From: an uncultured Eubacteriales bacterium
GTDB lineage: Bacteria; Bacillota; Clostridia; Tissierellales; Peptoniphilaceae
Length of the DNA stretch: 27,731 nucleotides
Direction: 5' to 3'
NCBI GenBank assembly: GCA_900539725.1
Contig: UQDI01000023.1
Location: forward strand, 1-27,731
Below are positions 23,986 to 27,731 of this stretch, piece by piece. The translations under genes were made by a program, and so were the position numbers. The notes beneath the pieces are model-generated. The model was not told where the DNA came from and did not search any database. It saw only the letters and a program-made list of their open reading frames with translations. Position 1 is the stretch's first letter, and every line of letters begins with the position of its first letter.

Positions 23986-24624
23986 TTACCACTTTTGAAT
24001 TTCTCCACTCATCTTAGATGCAAATAGAATATCGTAGATATAAAGCTGGATAGTCAGCATAATCAATATAGTAATAGTCCACAGAATTACTGGCTCATAT
24101 AGGCTATATTTGCCTTTTGTCTGAAATTTTCCAAGCAATGAATCGGAAAATGATCTACTAAGTAATTCATATACTCCATAACCTAGTACTGCTCCAAAAG
24201 TATTCGTAATCAAGTCGTTTATATCTGTAGTCCCAAATCCAAACATTTGAATGATTTCTATAGACAATGAAAATAGAAATCCAAGCAAAAAAACTTTGGA
24301 GAAGCTATTATATTGCTCATAGAGTAGTGGCAGAAAAATTCCTAATGGAAGAAACAAAATTACGTTTAAAACCGCATCTTTAGGCCCTCTAATCATATCT
24401 ATAAAAGGTATCAATGAAAATCTCGGTGAAAAATTTGCTTTTAAACAAACACCTGTTGCAGACAAAACTCCGACAAGATAAAAAGAAAATATAAAAGTCA
24501 AAATTATATGTCCTTTGCTTGACCTATTGCCAAATGATTTTAATATTATAAAATATAATATTAGTAATGCCATAATAGGCAGATATCCACTTATTACGTG
24601 ATTGAAAATAAATTCTAAATCCAT
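23986..24624 (-). CDS. VanZ-like membrane protein
   Basis: 212 aa with about five membrane helices. The VanZ-family signature is clear: LNVILFLPLGIFLPLLYEQY, then FSLSIEIIQMFGFG and DINDLITNTFGAVLGYGVYE. In vancomycin-resistance clusters VanZ lowers teicoplanin susceptibility, but most family members are stand-alone proteins of unknown role, and no van genes are seen here. I start at ATG 24624, which has AAGGAGGG; the frame is open 13 codons further up with no support. It follows the phosphorylase gene by 61 nt. Confidence 0.9.
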   Translation of the reverse strand: MDLEFIFNHVISGYLPIMALLILYFIILKSFGNRSSKGHIILTFIFSFYLVGVLSATGVCLKANFSPRFSLIPFIDMIRGPKDAVLNVILFLPLGIFLPLLYEQYNSFSKVFLLGFLFSLSIEIIQMFGFGTTDINDLITNTFGAVLGYGVYELLSRSFSDSLLGKFQTKGKYSLYEPVILWTITILIMLTIQLYIYDILFASKMSGEIQKW

Positions 24625-24685
24625 AAAAATTCCCTCCTTTTTATTGTAAACACATTGTATCATGTTTACTTTAACTATATTTTCC

Positions 24686-25435
24686 CTATATTTCTTTTAA
24701 TAATTTCAATGCCAAATACAATTTCCCAAGATCGTGGTTGGCGCTATTAAGTCCCTCTACCTCATAAGAGCTCTCATCTAAAACATCTCCTGCTTCAAGA
24801 AAGTTATAAAGCTCAAAGCCATAAAAATCACAAGCTGCTTGTACGCCTGCAAGCTCCATCTCTACTGCTATGCAGCCTTCTGACTTTCTCTTTGCGACAA
24901 GCCCGCGCGTCTCACGCAGCACAACGTCCGTAGTCCAGACCTTTCCCTTGGTGTATGGAGCTTTTTCCTTGATAAAAAATTCTTCAAGCTTATCATGATT
25001 TTTAATAGCAATGTAGTCTGAAGGAGCGGCATAATAATAAGATGCGCCCTCGCCCCTGTAAGCCTCTGTGGGTACAATGTACTTGCCAAGAGTCTTTTCT
25101 TTGTCAAGGCTGCCGCAAGAACCAAACATAATAAATTTATTTGCACCTGTAAGCCAATTGACTTCATTACATTGTGATGAAGCAAGAGCCGAGCCCATCA
25201 TGCTAAGGTAGAAGGCAAATTCTTGACCTTCAAAATGGCTTTTATATATTGGAATTGAGCCATTCGGTGAGCCTACTTTAGCAATTTCTTGGCACTCAAA
25301 ATTATCGAGTAAATATTCTACTATGCTTTTTGAAAATATTACCAAGCATTTATCTATTAAATTTTTCTTCTCGCCATAAAAATGTTCTAGACTTGTAATT
25401 GGCTCTGTGTCTATATCGTAACTATCTATTATCAT
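24686..25435 (-). CDS. Nucleoside phosphorylase (PNP/UDP family)
   Basis: 249-aa cytosolic enzyme that splits nucleosides with phosphate into base and ribose-1-phosphate. Family marks are MFGSCGSLDKEKTLGKYIVP (residues about 101-120), the RGEGASYYY loop and CIAVEMELAGVQAA near 190, with the conserved M-E-L ribose contact. By eye it resembles uridine phosphorylase-like members; base preference cannot be assigned. The start ATG follows AGGAGG, which overlaps the stop codon of a short gene remnant. Confidence 0.87.
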   Translation of the reverse strand: MIIDSYDIDTEPITSLEHFYGEKKNLIDKCLVIFSKSIVEYLLDNFECQEIAKVGSPNGSIPIYKSHFEGQEFAFYLSMMGSALASSQCNEVNWLTGANKFIMFGSCGSLDKEKTLGKYIVPTEAYRGEGASYYYAAPSDYIAIKNHDKLEEFFIKEKAPYTKGKVWTTDVVLRETRGLVAKRKSEGCIAVEMELAGVQAACDFYGFELYNFLEAGDVLDESSYEVEGLNSANHDLGKLYLALKLLKEI

Positions 25436-25446
25436 AATTTTTCCTC

Positions 25447-25560
25447 CTATAATTCCTTAATTAAGTAAGCTACAGATTGACCTTCATTTTCACCCTCATC
25501 TTGCCCCTCACTTTGACCGTCATTTTGACCGACATTTTGGATGACATTTTGAGTGGCATT
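25447..25560 (-). pseudogene. Remnant of a gene with 12-bp (four-residue) repeats
   Basis: Between a TAA at 25563-25561 and a TAG at 25449-25447, 37 codons encode seven tetrapeptides of the NVGQ type (NVGQ, NDGQ, SEGQ and similar) and then SVAYLIKEL. No start codon exists. Such repeats occur as hypervariable linkers in AlbA/Schlafen-type ATP-binding regulators of Firmicutes, as I recall them, so this is likely a 3' leftover of such a gene. Confidence 0.6.
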
Positions 25561-25631
25561 TTAAGTGACATAATTTAAATTTTCACACTTTTCACGATTA
25601 ACTCACGATTAATTTCAATTGATCTTATCTA

Positions 25632-26117
25632 TCATATCCTTTCATCTGTAATTATATGCTCTACGCCATCATGCTCCGAGCTAAGATATTCTTTCATAAA
25701 TGTCGGGTATGCTTTGCATTTATCGAGCTCATCTATCTGCACCCAATGCATTGTCTCTTTAGCACCTGACTCTGTAGTGCTTTGGCTTGTAAAGTCTCTT
25801 TTGCCCATGGGCTTCATCATATAGTAGAATGTAAGCTCATGGAAGTCCACACCTTTTAAGCCAGAGCTTCCGATGAAGAAGTTCTCATGTATCACGGCAA
25901 GGTAATCTACCTCGTAGTTAAGTCCTGTCTCTTCAAATACTTCTCTCTTCACGGCTTCTTCTGATGTCTCGCCCATGTGAACCGCTCCGCCAACTGAGTA
26001 GTAATAGTCGTCCTCATCATTTCTTGCAAGTAGCACGCATCCCTCTTCTACTATGATGGCTGCTGCTCTATATCTAAATGCTTTTTTATCGTTAATAATT
26101 GCGCAATTATGCTCCAT
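25632..26117 (-). CDS. Nudix hydrolase
   Basis: 161-aa pyrophosphohydrolase that cleaves nucleoside-diphosphate-linked compounds. The Nudix box is complete: GGAVHMGETSEEAVKREVFE and then ETGL, i.e. Gx5Ex7REVxEExGL, near residues 42-65. The substrate is unknown (ADP-ribose, 8-oxo-dGTP and others are possible). I start at ATG 26117, which has AAAGGAG; the in-frame ATG at 26144 has none. Its last 35 bp are duplicated at 23924-23958. Confidence 0.92.
   Translation of the reverse strand: MEHNCAIINDKKAFRYRAAAIIVEEGCVLLARNDEDDYYYSVGGAVHMGETSEEAVKREVFEETGLNYEVDYLAVIHENFFIGSSGLKGVDFHELTFYYMMKPMGKRDFTSQSTTESGAKETMHWVQIDELDKCKAYPTFMKEYLSSEHDGVEHIITDERI
25635..25669. repeat. Nudix 3'-end direct repeat, gene copy
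   Basis: This is the within-gene partner of 23924-23958; the two copies flank a 1.68-kb segment with the phosphorylase and VanZ-like genes. Confidence 0.88.
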
Positions 26118-26158
26118 AATTTTCTCCTTTATATACTTTCTCATCTAAGAACCGTAAC

Positions 26159-26578
26159 TTATGGTTCAAATGCAAACAGGTTCCCAAGCTGAATTGAAAA
26201 TCCAAGTGATTTATACATTTGTATATCGCATTGTGCACAAGCAACAGTCATTGAACTTATATCACTTGACTTATATGCAAATTGGACTAGCTGGCGTGCT
26301 ATTCCTTTATGACGAAAGTCAGGACATATGAAAAAATCTTCAAATATTCCACTTGGCATATAGTCAAAAGTTGAATAACCAACTGTTACTGAACAGCAGC
26401 CTACCAATGCATCACCTTCCCATGCTCCGAAAAATAATATTTCCCCTTTGCTGATTGCATCTTTCAGACGTTTCTTGGATATATCATTTGGTATATCCTC
26501 TCCTATTTCTGCTTTATACTGCTTTTGAAGTTCCCACAAAAGATCTATGTGTGAAGCGTCTATTTCCTTGTAATCCAT
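26159..26578 (-). CDS. GNAT-family N-acetyltransferase
   Basis: 139 aa, the full minimal GNAT fold. The acetyl-CoA loop is in FFICPDFRHKGIARQLVQFA (residues about 82-101), with strand DALVGCCSVTVGY before it and MYKSLGF behind. The substrate is unknown. The start ATG follows GGAGG. It lies 41 nt before the Nudix gene and is probably co-transcribed with it; a small imperfect palindrome (GAACCGTAA / TTATGGTTC) covers its stop codon. Confidence 0.87.
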   Translation of the reverse strand: MDYKEIDASHIDLLWELQKQYKAEIGEDIPNDISKKRLKDAISKGEILFFGAWEGDALVGCCSVTVGYSTFDYMPSGIFEDFFICPDFRHKGIARQLVQFAYKSSDISSMTVACAQCDIQMYKSLGFSIQLGNLFAFEP

Positions 26579-27176
26579 TCATAACCTCCATATAAATTCC
26601 GATTATATTATAAATTCAAATTCTTATTTTCTTGTACAATAATGCTATAGTCTACACATGGCTTGCGTGACAAGTATAGATAAAATTATATTTTCCAAAA
26701 TCTTCATAAGTTGAAATATATTTATTCTCAATTATTTCTAAATTTTTCTAACATTTTATTGAGAACTAATGCATTTTCATATTCTTCAACAAATGCATCT
26801 TCTTTATACTGAGGAAAATTTGGGATATTTGGTACTTTTAGATTCTTTAAATACTCTTTTCTATTATACCATTTATTCCTAATAAATTCTATACGCTATT
26901 CTTCCTATTCAAATAATAGTACTACTTCAAAGAATTCCTATCTATAGAACTATTACTGTAGGCTTCTTGAAAAATGAAAGGGTAGAATTTGTGAAATTTA
27001 TGACTATATATTTAGCCAAACAATAAATTTAGAAAAGGTATCATCATATTTATCATATTATTAAAAATAAGGAATTAAAAAAGCGATAAATGTAAATCAA
27101 TGATAACCTTACAAATCGTACTGGGAATAAATTGGAAAGAAACGCAATAATCGTTGCTTATATTTATTAAAAAGAC
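26579..27176. other. Gene-poor stretch between GNAT and copper operon
   Basis: About 600 bp, very AT-rich, without an intact gene, RNA gene or clear terminator. The only coding trace is the fragment at 26728-26895. TTCCTATCTATAGAA at 26935-26949 also occurs at 23969-23983. Confidence 0.7.
26728..26895 (-). pseudogene. C-terminal fragment of an unrecognised gene
   Basis: A start-less frame of 55 codons ends at TGA 26730-26728 and reads like real protein: RNKWYNRKEYLKNLKVPNIP, then YKEDAFVEEYENALVLNKML. Upstream the same frame continues with plausible residues but is broken by TAG at 26898-26896 and further stops. It is most likely a decayed gene end; family not recognised. Confidence 0.45.
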
Positions 27177-27205
27177 TTGACATATTTCGTTTACAATAGT
27201 ATAAT
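27177..27205 (+). promoter_or_regulatory. Promoter of the copper operon
   Basis: TTGACA (27177-27182), 17 bp, TATAAT (27200-27205), a perfect match to the sigma-A consensus. A cop-box-like TACAATAGTA (27192-27201) overlaps its -10. Confidence 0.92.
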
Positions 27206-27224
27206 TGTTTTGAGTATACTAGTT

Positions 27225-27234
27225 TACATTTGTA
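27225..27234. promoter_or_regulatory. Cop box (CopY operator)
   Basis: TACATTTGTA fits the known CopY operator TACANNTGTA exactly. It lies about 13 bp past the expected transcription start, so bound CopY would block transcription. The site at 27192-27201 differs by one base. Confidence 0.85.
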
Positions 27235-27258
27235 GACAACAAAGGGGGGGAGAGGAAA

Positions 27259-27708
27259 ATTAGCACAATAGAACTTAATACTTATATCACAGATGCTGAA
27301 TGGGAAGTCATGCGTGTAGTTTGGGCAAATGATCGAGTAACTAGTAAAAAAGTCATTTCCGTATTGCAAGAAAAAATGGACTGGACACAATCCACTATCA
27401 AAACGATCTTAGGTCGATTAGTTGAAAAAGGCGTACTAAATACAGAGCAAGAAGGTAGAAAGTTTATTTACACTGCCAATATTGAAGAGACAGAAGCCGT
27501 AATGGATTATGCAGAAGATATTTTTAACCGTATTTGCAATAAGAAAGTCGGAAATGTAATAGGAAGCATCATTGAAGATCATGTTTTAAGCTTCGATGAT
27601 ATAGACCGACTAGAAAAAATATTAGAGATGAAAAAATCTTTCGCAGTAGAAGAAGTGGATTGCAATTGTCCAGAAGGACAATGCAAATGTCATTTACATC
27701 ATCATTAA
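27259..27708 (+). CDS. copY: CopY/BlaI-family copper-responsive repressor
   Basis: Copper-sensing repressor; it binds cop boxes as a dimer and leaves DNA when Cu(I) replaces zinc. The winged helix is seen in ITDAEWEVMRVVWA, then TQSTIKTILGRLVEKGVL. The C-terminus holds the metal motif CNCPEGQCKC (CxCx4CxC) and a His-rich end. The first in-frame ATG is at 27310, but it would remove the conserved ITDAEW helix. The frame is open upstream without ATG, GTG or TTG; an ATT at 27259, about 6 nt behind a G-rich ribosome site, gives 149 aa, a normal length. The start codon is therefore uncertain. First gene of a copper operon. Confidence 0.88.
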   Translation: MSTIELNTYITDAEWEVMRVVWANDRVTSKKVISVLQEKMDWTQSTIKTILGRLVEKGVLNTEQEGRKFIYTANIEETEAVMDYAEDIFNRICNKKVGNVIGSIIEDHVLSFDDIDRLEKILEMKKSFAVEEVDCNCPEGQCKCHLHHH

Positions 27709-27727
27709 GAATAAGGAGGAATTTAAA

Positions 27728-27731
27728 ATGA
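27728..27731 (+). CDS. Start of the next gene of the copper operon (cut by window end)
   Basis: AAGGAGG at 27713-27719 is followed 8 nt later by ATG at 27728. Only one codon is in the window. By analogy with other cop operons a copper chaperone or a P-type ATPase would be expected. Confidence 0.5.

Noticed and set aside
23986..24624. Glycopeptide-resistance cluster because of the VanZ-like protein
   Set aside because: No vanH, A, X, Y, R or S genes are present; VanZ-like proteins are widespread and usually unrelated to vancomycin.
27109..27390. 93-codon minus-strand open frame
   Set aside because: Runs opposite to the copY promoter and coding sequence and has no family features.

Overview
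The window reads as a low-GC Gram-positive (Bacillota) chromosome, most likely an anaerobic Clostridia/Tissierellia-type commensal. The signs are strong AGGAGG-type ribosome binding sites, hairpin-plus-T-tract terminators, lipobox lipoproteins, a CopY-type copper repressor and a VanZ-like protein; genus or species cannot be fixed from the sequence alone. Almost all genes lie on the minus strand. Only the amino-acid symporter at the left end, a small lipoprotein near 22.3 kb and copY at the right end are on the plus strand.

Left part (1-15.8 kb). A sodium:alanine-type symporter is followed by a minus-strand XRE regulator / PH-like protein / lipoprotein operon. Next come an amidohydrolase-GNAT pair, an unrecognised 275-aa protein, a Fic protein with an internal inhibitory motif, and a deoxyinosine/uracil-type DNA glycosylase. 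From 3 to 7 kb the intergenic spaces carry a repeated terminator hairpin; in three of four copies it is followed by a matching promoter. One copy contains three 21-bp repeats that also occur, in frame, inside the Fic gene. Then come a MacB-like ABC transporter, a small hypothetical protein, a membrane protein gene broken by one in-frame TAG with a metallophosphoesterase behind it, a class-C beta-lactamase-like membrane protein with an alpha/beta hydrolase and a small coiled protein, and a DUF4177 protein.

Centre (15.8-22.1 kb). The most notable block is a tightly packed three-gene cassette: a ParB-like protein, an 890-aa fusion of a phospholipase-D-type nuclease domain to an SNF2-type helicase, and a cytosine-C5 DNA methyltransferase. 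The genes are 2 nt apart or overlap by 8 nt. This looks like an ATP-dependent restriction-modification or anti-phage system with unusual composition. A second protein with a ParB-like motif lies just upstream, and a small glycine-rich membrane protein may be read through from the methyltransferase.

Right part (22.1-27.7 kb). A small lipoprotein with a consensus promoter converges on an XRE regulator with membrane helices. Then come a GNAT acetyltransferase, a VanZ-like protein, a nucleoside phosphorylase, a Nudix hydrolase and another GNAT protein. A 35-bp piece of the Nudix 3' end is duplicated 1.7 kb away, so the phosphorylase/VanZ segment lies between direct repeats, and a 12-bp-repeat gene remnant lies inside that segment. 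After a gene-poor, decayed stretch the window ends in the start of a copper-resistance operon: consensus promoter, cop box and copY, whose start codon appears to be non-canonical, followed by the first bases of the next gene.
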